Source of the DNA: CAYMYN01 sp964394665 | GTDB lineage: Bacteria; Planctomycetota; UBA1135; GCA-002686595 | DNA: 11,421 nt | Direction of reading: 5' to 3' | Assembly: GCA_964394665.1 (NCBI GenBank) | Contig: CAYMYN010000068.1 | Location: 1 to 11,421, forward strand | Shown here: one piece after another, positions 6,750 through 11,421 of the stretch | How positions within the stretch are numbered: position 1 is the first letter of the stretch | Layout: each line of letters begins with the position of its first letter | Notes under the pieces: model-generated | Told to the model about the DNA's origin: nothing | Databases searched by the model: none | Seen by the model: the letters and a program-made list of their open reading frames with translations, nothing else | Translations under genes and position numbers: made by a program

Positions 6750-7874
6750 ATGCCCGCCTCCGAACCGAGCTCGGCCTTTCCGCCCAGCCCCCCGGGTGCC
6801 GCGGAGGACGGGCGCTCGGGTGCGAGCCCTGCGCCGCCCGAGGGCCCCGGCTCGCGTTTCCTGCGCACGGCCGCCTACGCCGTGATCGTGATCGCCGGCC
6901 TCAAGGCGGCCGGGAGTCTGCTCGTCCCCGTGCTCGCCGCCGCCCTGCTGGCGGTGCTGTGCCTGCCGCTGATGCGCGCGCTGCAGCGCCGCGGCCTGCC
7001 GAACGCGGTGGGGCTGTTGATCGTCATCCTGGGCCTGTTCGGCATCTCGGCCGGACTGACGGGCGTGCTCGCGGGCTCGATCCGGACCCTGACGCGTTCC
7101 CTGCCCGCCTACGAAGCGCGGCTGGACGAGCTGCTGGCGGGCTGGGCCACGTCGCTCGAGCGCTTCGGCCTGAGCTTCGATCCCCAGGCCCTCGAGGAAC
7201 ACCTCGACACCGGGGCCCTGGTGAAGCTCGCCGGCCAGGCCGCCGAGGGCGCGCTGACGACCCTCTCGCAGGTGCTCGTGATCCTCCTGATCACCGCCTT
7301 CATCCTGCTCGAGGCCAGCGGCTTCGCCGCCAAGCTGCGCCGCGCCAAGGGCGATCCAGGCACGGATCTCTCGGGCTACGGGCGCATCACCGGCCAGGTC
7401 GCCGACTACGTCTCGATCAAGACCCTCGTCAGCCTCCTGACCGGCGTGCTGGCCGGCCTGCTCACCTGGGCCCTCGGGGTCGACTTCCCCGTGCTCTGGG
7501 GCCTGCTCGCCTTCCTCTTCAACTTCGTGCCCAACATCGGCTCGATCCTGGCCGCGATCCCCGCCGTGTTGCTGGCCCTGGTGCTGAACGGGGGGGCCAA
7601 CGCGTTGCTGGTCGGCGCGGGATACCTGGTGATCAACATGGCCGTCGGCAACGTGCTCGAGCCGCGTGTCATGGGCCGACGGCTGGGCCTCTCGCCCCTG
7701 GTCGTGCTCCTGTCCCTGATCTTCTGGGGTTGGGTCTTCGGGCCGGTGGGCATGATCCTCTCCCTCCCGATGACGATGGTGGTGAAGATCCTGCTCGAGG
7801 CCAGCGGGGACTATCGCGCCGCGGCCATCCTGCTGGGCCCGGCCGTGGACGAGAACCAACCGGGGAAGCCGTGA
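6750..7874 (+). CDS. AI-2E family transporter (PerM/TqsA-like membrane protein)
   Basis: A 374-residue polytopic membrane protein of the AI-2E transporter (DUF20/PerM) family. Members include the E. coli TqsA exporter of autoinducer-2 and also Na+/H+ antiporters, so the substrate cannot be read from sequence. A Pro/Ser/Gly-rich cytoplasmic-type tail (1-36) precedes hydrophobic segments at about 41-72 (a pair), 86-110, 172-190, 223-243, 248-280, 284-300 and 313-348. The amphipathic extramembrane region about 111-170 is typical of the family. Family hallmarks include FNFVPNIGSILAAIPAV (257-273) and the C-terminal NVLEPRVMGRRLGLSPLVV (301-319), followed by FWGWVFGPVGMILSLP. The ATG at 6750 follows an in-frame GTG at 6747; either may be used, and no strong Shine-Dalgarno is seen. 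Its TGA overlaps the next gene's GTG. Confidence 0.9.
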   Translation: MPASEPSSAFPPSPPGAAEDGRSGASPAPPEGPGSRFLRTAAYAVIVIAGLKAAGSLLVPVLAAALLAVLCLPLMRALQRRGLPNAVGLLIVILGLFGISAGLTGVLAGSIRTLTRSLPAYEARLDELLAGWATSLERFGLSFDPQALEEHLDTGALVKLAGQAAEGALTTLSQVLVILLITAFILLEASGFAAKLRRAKGDPGTDLSGYGRITGQVADYVSIKTLVSLLTGVLAGLLTWALGVDFPVLWGLLAFLFNFVPNIGSILAAIPAVLLALVLNGGANALLVGAGYLVINMAVGNVLEPRVMGRRLGLSPLVVLLSLIFWGWVFGPVGMILSLPMTMVVKILLEASGDYRAAAILLGPAVDENQPGKP

Positions 7875-8614
7875 ACGCCGGGGATCGGCCGCCGCGCGAG
7901 ACGCTGACCGAACGCCTGCGGCAACGCTGGTTCGGGGCGGACGAACATCCCTACACGACCTACAGGCGGCGCGTCGCGTCCTTGCTGCGCCCCGAGCACA
8001 CCCTGCTCGAGGCCGGGTGTGGCTACGGGGCCGAGATCCTGCACGAGTTCGCGGGCCAGGCCGCGCGCCGCATCGGCGTCGACCTGGTCGAGTTCCGCCC
8101 CGAAGCCGCCGCGGGCGGCGTCGAGCTGGTGCGCGCCGACATCGCCCACACCGGGCTCCCGGACGCCTCGGTCGACCTGGTGATCTCGCGCGCGGTCCTC
8201 GAGCACCTCGAGCGCCCCCTCGAGGTCTTCGCCGAGATCGAGCGCATCCTGCGCCCCGGGGGGCAGTTCGTCTTCCTGACGGCCAACGTCGGCGACTACG
8301 CGTCCTGGATCTCGATGGCGGTCCCCAACCGCCTGCACCCCTGGATCGTGCGCCTCACCGAAGGCCGTGACGAGGCCGACACCTTCCCCGCCTTCTATCG
8401 CTGCAACAGCCGCCGCTCGTTGACGCCCCTCTGCCGCGCGAGCGGCCTCGAACTGACGAGCCTCGAGTACCTGGGCCAGTACCCCTGCTATTTCCTCTTC
8501 AACCCGGTCCTGTTCACCCTGGCCAGCGGCTACGAGAAGCTGATCTCCCGCTTCGACGCCCTGCGCTTCCTCCGCGGCTGGCTCCTAGGAATCGCGCGCA
8601 AGCCCCCCCACTGA
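7871..8614 (+). CDS. Class I SAM-dependent methyltransferase (Methyltransf_11-like)
   Basis: A 247-residue soluble class I methyltransferase. Motif I is LLEAGCGYGAEI (45-56, E/D-x-G-x-G-x-G). The acidic residue that would bind the SAM ribose is D71 in GVDLVEF, and D90 in VRADI fits motif III. VDLVISRAVLEHL (101-113) and EIERILRPGGQFVFLT (122-137) match the Methyltransf_11 post-I motifs. The C-terminal third (PNRLHPWIVRLTEG, FYRCNSRR) resembles methyltransferases acting on lipids or surface glycans, but the acceptor cannot be assigned. The start is the GTG at 7871, which overlaps the upstream stop (GTGA) and is preceded by GGGGAAG, a plausible ribosome binding site. Co-translation with the AI-2E family gene is likely. 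Two small hairpins lie downstream. Confidence 0.9.
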   Translation: MNAGDRPPRETLTERLRQRWFGADEHPYTTYRRRVASLLRPEHTLLEAGCGYGAEILHEFAGQAARRIGVDLVEFRPEAAAGGVELVRADIAHTGLPDASVDLVISRAVLEHLERPLEVFAEIERILRPGGQFVFLTANVGDYASWISMAVPNRLHPWIVRLTEGRDEADTFPAFYRCNSRRSLTPLCRASGLELTSLEYLGQYPCYFLFNPVLFTLASGYEKLISRFDALRFLRGWLLGIARKPPH

Positions 8615-8633
8615 CCCCCCGCTCGATTCACCC

Positions 8634-8650
8634 CTTCTGGGCGCCAGAAG
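8634..8650. terminator. Small hairpin downstream of the methyltransferase gene
   Basis: CTTCTGG (8634-8640) and CCAGAAG (8644-8650) are exact reverse complements around a 3-base GCG loop, starting 20 bases after the methyltransferase stop. It is a plausible transcription end for the AI-2E/methyltransferase pair. No T-run follows. It also lies inside the tail end of the opposite-strand RHS remnant frame, so it may be coincidental. Confidence 0.4.
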
Positions 8651-8665
8651 CTCGGGAAGCGGAAC

Positions 8666-8686
8666 ACTCGGCCGTGTTGGCCGAGT
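8666..8686. terminator. Second hairpin downstream of the methyltransferase gene
   Basis: ACTCGGCC (8666-8673) and GGCCGAGT (8679-8686) pair perfectly over 8 bp with a 5-base loop. It lies 52 bases past the methyltransferase stop and could back up the hairpin at 8634. On the minus strand it lies at the end of recognisable RHS-like sequence (PDSANTAE), so it may mark the breakpoint of that remnant instead. Confidence 0.4.
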
Positions 8687-9069
8687 CCGGGTAGCGCACG
8701 GCCCGCAAGAGGTGCCCGCTCGAGATCTCCGACTCGGAGGGCGTGCCAGCCGTCGTCACGTAGATGTACAGCGTCTCCTGGTCGGTCGACCCCGAGGGCA
8801 GGTCGGCGACGAGCTTCGTGCGCAGGCCGTTCTCGTACGCTTAGCGCACGGTCACGTTCTGATCCGAGTCCGTCGGAGCGCCGCCGTTGATGCCCGAGTC
8901 GTAGTTGCGGATCGTCGCCACGAGCTGGCCCGCGTCATCGCGCTCGGTGCGATGCACCAGCTCACGAGGGTCGGTCACCTCGAGCACGTCGCCGTCCGGG
9001 CTGTAGGTGTAGCTCGTCCGAAGCGCAGTGCCTGAGTGAACGGGCACCACAAGGGGGACGCGGAACTCT

Positions 9070-9088
9070 CAACTATGAGTTGTCAACT
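9070..9088. repeat. Tandem small inverted repeats at the composition boundary
   Basis: CAACT (9070-9074), AGTTG (9078-9082) and CAACT (9084-9088) form two alternative small hairpins or one 11-base palindrome (AGTTGTCAACT). They sit exactly between the end of the secreted-protein frame (TAG at 9075-9073) and the RHS remnant, at the change from lower-GC to high-GC sequence. They may be a recombination footprint or chance. Confidence 0.3.
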
Positions 9089-10197
9089 ACGATTTGCACT
9101 GTCTCGCCGACCTTGAGAGAAAAACAACCACTCCTAGGATCGCCCGCCTCCGATTCCCCTGCCGACCAACGCCACTCTCCCGGGGGGAGCACGATACTTC
9201 GCACCATTCGTCCACCGGATTCGAGCGGCGACCACAGCCACGGCCGAAGGGGATTATCCAAGTTGGGCCATAAATGCCACGGTCCGACTACGCGCCCTGA
9301 TCCCAGTTCTTCAAAGAGAAGCGTAAGGCGCTTCGCATTCGATGTAGGAACTGCTCTCGCCAAGAGCACATGCAACTCCCCGCCCAGCGCGGGAAGCGAG
9401 AGTAGATTGTCAGGATGGTCAACGGATAGGACAAGGGTCGTAGAGTACGGAACTCTACTAGTCGTGGCGTCCGGCAAGACGTGCACAAAATACGACCCTT
9501 CCGGCACAAGAGGAATGGACTGGAGGTCAGAACTAAGAGATCCCCTACCTAGTAAGTAGTTGCAGACTTGACGGCCGGTAGCGGATGAATATGAGGTGAC
9601 GTTGGCGGGCAGTTGGGTGGATGCTTCGGCGAATCGAGGCGGCATCACCGCGTTCTGCGGGCTAAGGGTAAGCGCTACAGTTGACACGTAGCCTTCCGAA
9701 GCGGCCGCAATGAGTCTCTCCTGGACGTAAATCTGAGCACCACCAGAAACTTCGGCGTGCAAAGAGTATTCTCGACCAGCGTCAAGCGGCATTAGCCAAG
9801 CACCCATAGCAACTTGATAGCCTTCGATTGCATTGGAAAACAGAGAGTTAGCGGGGACGTCAGAATGAGGATGCAGCATACCGCGAGTGCGCCCCACGGG
9901 CTGAAGTCTAGGAACAGCTGAGATGGGGCGGCCTTCGTTGTCGGTGATCCGCACGGGTACGTGATGGCCAGGCGCCTCCAATGCAATGGCATTGTCCCCA
10001 GAACGCACCTCAACTTCCGAGTCGCTCGAAAAGTCCAGAAATAGCCTCCAGATTGAGGAGTCAGGAATTGCTACTCTGAAAGCGCCGTCCAGCGACGCAT
10101 TTCCATGAAGTTGATCTACGAAAGGGGAGCCGTCGTCATCCACTCTCATCAGCACGAGGGGCGCCCCTGGGATCGGTTCGCCAGCGGCGCTGACCAC
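9073..10197 (-). CDS. C-terminal part of a stop-split secreted beta-sandwich protein
   Basis: A 374-residue open frame in exactly the same frame as the gene part upstream (10878-10210) and separated from it only by one TGA plus four codons. It opens with VSGHVVSAAGEPIPGAPLVL (the first four residues lie before the GTG at 10197), a typical first strand of a carboxypeptidase regulatory-like domain, continued by GNASLDGAFRVAIPD. A second such unit begins at HHVPVRITDNEGRPISAVP. The remainder is beta-rich with no motif I recognise and ends at TAG 9075-9073. There is no signal peptide and no convincing ribosome binding site at the GTG, so independent translation is doubtful. The two parts are better read as one broken or read-through gene of 600 codons. 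The G+C is much lower than in genes left of 8614. The function is unknown; such domains are common in exported planctomycete proteins. Confidence 0.6.
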   Translation of the reverse strand: MVSAAGEPIPGAPLVLMRVDDDGSPFVDQLHGNASLDGAFRVAIPDSSIWRLFLDFSSDSEVEVRSGDNAIALEAPGHHVPVRITDNEGRPISAVPRLQPVGRTRGMLHPHSDVPANSLFSNAIEGYQVAMGAWLMPLDAGREYSLHAEVSGGAQIYVQERLIAAASEGYVSTVALTLSPQNAVMPPRFAEASTQLPANVTSYSSATGRQVCNYLLGRGSLSSDLQSIPLVPEGSYFVHVLPDATTSRVPYSTTLVLSVDHPDNLLSLPALGGELHVLLARAVPTSNAKRLTLLFEELGSGRVVGPWHLWPNLDNPLRPWLWSPLESGGRMVRSIVLPPGEWRWSAGESEAGDPRSGCFSLKVGETVQIVVDNS

Positions 10198-10209
10198 GTG
10201 TCCGCTTAC

Positions 10210-10212
10210 TCA
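10210..10212 (-). other. Single in-frame TGA splitting the secreted protein gene
   Basis: The minus-strand codon 10212-10210 is TGA (context AAAGAT-TGA-GTAAGC). The frame is open on both sides: 222 codons before and 378 after. The sequence on both sides reads as the same kind of beta-sandwich protein, and the break lies exactly at a domain border (FILEHPKD / VSGHVVSAAG). One substitution (for example from CGA or TGG) explains it. A sequencing error, a true nonsense mutation and UGA read-through cannot be told apart here. Confidence 0.8.
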
Positions 10213-10878
10213 ATCTTTGGGATGCTCCAGAATGAAAATCGGAGGCATCATGTGCATTTCATTCAGCGCAGAGAAGTACTGACCATGCGACGAACTAGCC
10301 GCGCTGATGTACCCCTCTCTCATGTTCGCAGAGTCGAGCGCAAAGAAGCCGCACCCGTCAGTTGTGGTGGATTCCGGCCGGGCCCGCCACTGCTTCTCCG
10401 CCTCATCCCAGTCTCCGTAGAGCACTTCTGCGTCTTGTACGCCAATCCCATCTCGTGAGACTATCCGGCCAACACCAACCCAAGGATCCGACAGCCGGAG
10501 ATGTACTTGCGTTACACCCGACAGGTTCAGGTCGACGCCGCGTAAGTACTCTCTATCGAAACCATGAGCATCCGAGAAAGCTGCCACCGTAAGCTCTGAG
10601 GCAAGGTAGCTCAGAAGGTCGGCGTCACCAAGCTGCACAAGAGTGAACTCAACGTAGCCCGGGACATTGACACTCCCCGTGAAAACATGGAATGCACTAG
10701 GGGGCGAGCCGGCAAACGCCCAAACAATAGCCGGAGCCGAGCCAGGCGTGTCCATCGTGACGTTGACGCGAACGATACACGGAGCCTCGGAACTAGGCAA
10801 AGGCGTCCCAGCGGGAAGCGGGGCCGCCTGAACGGGCGCAAGTGCCTGCGCTAGCACAGCGAGGATACTGATGAACAT
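10210..10878 (-). CDS. N-terminal part of a secreted carboxypeptidase-regulatory-like domain protein
   Basis: A 222-residue frame with a good start: ATG at 10878 preceded by AGGAG (10891-10887) at 8 bases. The N-terminus MFISILAVLAQALAPVQA looks like a signal peptide, with likely cleavage near residue 18-20. A beta-rich region (about 30-130, including RVNVTMDTPGS and VEFTLVQLGDADLL) is followed by a carboxypeptidase regulatory-like unit: VGVGRIVSRDGIGVQDAEVL (134-152), TTTDGCGFFAL (171-181) and the closing strand PPIFILEHP (212-220). The protein stops at a TGA exactly where the next similar unit begins in the same frame, so it is probably truncated relative to its ancestor. Export to the periplasm or cell surface is expected. 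I do not know its function. The lower G+C and mixed codon use set it apart from the genes left of 8614. Confidence 0.65.
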   Translation of the reverse strand: MFISILAVLAQALAPVQAAPLPAGTPLPSSEAPCIVRVNVTMDTPGSAPAIVWAFAGSPPSAFHVFTGSVNVPGYVEFTLVQLGDADLLSYLASELTVAAFSDAHGFDREYLRGVDLNLSGVTQVHLRLSDPWVGVGRIVSRDGIGVQDAEVLYGDWDEAEKQWRARPESTTTDGCGFFALDSANMREGYISAASSSHGQYFSALNEMHMMPPIFILEHPKD

Positions 10879-10988
10879 TGGTAGAACTCCTGTGCGCTGG
10901 GCACACGCTCCACTTCCTGAGAACCGCCTGACAAGCTTGCGTGCGGCTTTCCCGAAGGCGGCTGACAGAGGGCTTGCTCACGTTGCAT
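10851..10988 (-). CDS. Possible small leader ORF overlapping the secreted protein start
   Basis: An ATG at 10988 follows a strong Shine-Dalgarno, GGAGG (10998-10994), at 5 bases and opens a 45-codon frame ending at TAG 10853-10851. It runs across the ATG at 10878 in a different frame. The product (starts MQREQALCQPPSGKP, three Cys) shows no recognisable domain, signal peptide or amphipathic pattern. It could be a translated leader that couples or dampens translation of the gene it overlaps, or the Shine-Dalgarno match may be chance. It is listed because the ribosome binding site is the best in the window. Confidence 0.2.
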   Translation of the reverse strand: MQREQALCQPPSGKPHASLSGGSQEVERVPSAQEFYQCSSVSSLC

Positions 10989-11028
10989 GCGCACCTCCAG
11001 GGCAGCGGGCCGTGCCGAGAGGCTCGCC
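10879..11028 (-). other. Spacer upstream of the secreted protein gene
   Basis: A 150-base gap between the end of the HEGEH-containing protein and the secreted-protein start. It holds the AGGAG ribosome binding site at 10891-10887 and the possible leader ORF starting at 10988. No clear sigma-70 promoter boxes or terminator hairpin were seen. The two genes are on the same strand and could share a transcript. Confidence 0.4.
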
Positions 11029-11421
11029 CTACGGATAAGACCCTATCTGGACCTGGCGAGCGTTCACTATCGTCTTGCAGTTGGTGCGGTCGTCGCCCGT
11101 GTACTGCTCGTTGCACTCCCTTTTCTTGTCGCGGAGGCAATTGCGTTCGCTCTTGCCGCGCAAGTACTCCCTGTGGCCTTGCTCCTTCTTTGTGTCAATG
11201 TTGCCAGCCCATCCAGCGTCGATCCCGTCAGGCTGTCCCTCGCACGAACCAAAAACTTTCTTTTCGATGTGCTCTCCCTCGTGCTTCCTTGCGCAGTCTT
11301 GGATCATCTGTCGCGCGGCATCGCGGACAGGTGGGATCACTTTGTCGAAAGCTGTGCTGCACCGAGATTTTGGCGGCCTCAGGCATGGCGATCTGGTGGG
11401 GTAATCGGCCTCCTTCGGTAG
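11029..11421 (-). CDS. Cys-rich HExxH-type protein, C-terminal end; resembles RHS-protein C-terminal module
   Basis: The C-terminal 130 residues of a protein whose start lies beyond the right edge; the frame is open to position 11421 and closes at TAG 11031-11029. It contains seven Cys and the segment MIQDCARKHEGEHIEKK. HEGEH fits the HExxH pattern of zinc metallopeptidases, and a following SCEGQPDG and KSERNC resemble the C-terminal domains of RHS repeat proteins (C-x-x-x-HE-x-x-H ... C-x-G-x-x-DG ... SE). This resemblance is from memory and is the main basis for the call. If correct, this is the effector tip or secreted end of an RHS protein, in keeping with the RHS remnant at 8628-9050. 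A third zinc ligand cannot be assigned, and the motif may be structural. A GTG at 11340 is present, but the frame upstream looks equally protein-like, so it is not taken as the start. Confidence 0.55.
   Translation of the reverse strand, partial: LPKEADYPTRSPCLRPPKSRCSTAFDKVIPPVRDAARQMIQDCARKHEGEHIEKKVFGSCEGQPDGIDAGWAGNIDTKKEQGHREYLRGKSERNCLRDKKRECNEQYTGDDRTNCKTIVNARQVQIGSYP

Larger units (their letters stand above)
8628..9050 (-). pseudogene. Decayed RHS/YD-repeat protein fragment
   Basis: One frame on the minus strand reads as an internal piece of an RHS (YD-repeat) protein, of the type carrying toxin tips or cell-surface repeats. It contains SYTYSPDGDVLEVTDP, HRTERDDAGQLVATIRNYD, then YENGLRTKLVADLP, TLYIYVTTAGTP and LLRAVRYPDSANT. 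A TAA at 8843-8841 interrupts the frame where RHS proteins have a residue such as Tyr (VR-x-AYENG). The same frame then continues to a TGA at 8630-8628. Other positions look worn compared with the usual pattern: DPRELVHR for DPRG, RTERDD for RTEYDD, YIYVTT for YIYGTT. There is no proper start (GTG at 9050; the upstream frame closes at 9071-9069) and no C-terminal RHS core. The G+C stays high like the host's, unlike the DNA just upstream. It is probably a remnant left by recombination or decay. Confidence 0.75.

Noticed and set aside
6660..7859. Upstream extension of the tmk frame on the minus strand (opposite the AI-2E family gene)
   Set aside because: The Gln/Glu/His/Arg-rich sequence is the antisense of a clear membrane protein. 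Thymidylate kinase needs nothing before about residue 17 of the chosen start.
9080..9559. A 159-codon plus-strand frame within the low-GC region
   Set aside because: It lies opposite the beta-rich secreted protein frame, which carries recognisable domain patterns. This frame shows none and has no ribosome binding site.
10793..11140. A 115-codon minus-strand frame bridging the HEGEH protein end and the secreted protein start
   Set aside because: It overlaps two better supported frames on the same strand, has no ribosome binding site that I can defend, and its product looks random.
10987..11421. A 144-codon plus-strand frame with hydrophobic, membrane-like segments
   Set aside because: It is antisense to the charged, Cys-rich HEGEH protein. 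Antisense reading of charged codons gives hydrophobic stretches, and no family motif or ribosome binding site was seen.
8615..11421. Search for transposase, integrase, tRNA attachment site or CRISPR array in the accessory region
   Set aside because: Both strands were read for such features. No integrase or transposase motif, no tRNA-like fold and no spaced direct repeats were found within the window.

Overview
The window reads as a chromosomal segment of a very GC-rich bacterium. Sampled lines in the left 8.6 kb exceed 80% G+C. The best guess is a deep-branching, high-GC Planctomycetota. Three things point there: a Minf_1886-family protein (a family I know mainly from Planctomycetes and Verrucomicrobia), an unusually large secreted S41 protease, and RHS and carboxypeptidase-regulatory-like secreted proteins. 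This is inference, as there is no rRNA or other phylogenetic marker.

Left block (1-4560). On the minus strand, moaC (molybdopterin synthesis), accB and accC (biotin carrier and biotin carboxylase of acetyl-CoA carboxylase) lie head to tail, and accC runs off the left edge. accB and accC overlap by one base. A 214-base spacer carrying a perfect 9-bp inverted repeat separates them from a divergent plus-strand gene for an exported 830-residue S41 (CtpA/Prc-type) protease. That protease has an intact Ser/Lys dyad, a large helical N-terminal region and an Asp/Asn-rich insert resembling two calcium-binding loops. A strong GC hairpin follows.

Middle block (4548-8614). On the minus strand, tmk (thymidylate kinase), holB (DNA polymerase III delta prime) and a Minf_1886-family gene overlap in series (11 and 4 bases), a typical compact DNA-replication operon. 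Diverging from tmk, a plus-strand pair encodes an AI-2E/PerM-family membrane protein and a class I SAM-dependent methyltransferase, overlapping by GTGA. All of these look like ordinary host genes.

Right block (8615-11421), minus strand, is the accessory part. Reading 5' to 3' on that strand: (a) the C-terminal end of a Cys-rich protein with an HEGEH (HExxH-type) motif, resembling the C-terminal modules of RHS proteins, cut by the window edge; (b) a secreted beta-sandwich (carboxypeptidase regulatory-like) protein of 600 codons, split by a single in-frame TGA; (c) a decayed piece of RHS/YD-repeat gene with an in-frame TAA and altered key residues. From about 9060 rightwards the base composition falls sharply (about 52% G+C in a sampled line), so (a) and (b) look horizontally acquired. 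The RHS remnant keeps the high-GC composition of the host. I see no tRNA, rRNA, CRISPR array, transposase or integrase.

I do not see a clear undescribed system. The most interesting parts are the RHS-associated island with its stop-split secreted protein and HExxH Cys-rich domain, and the calcium-loop-like insert in the S41 protease.
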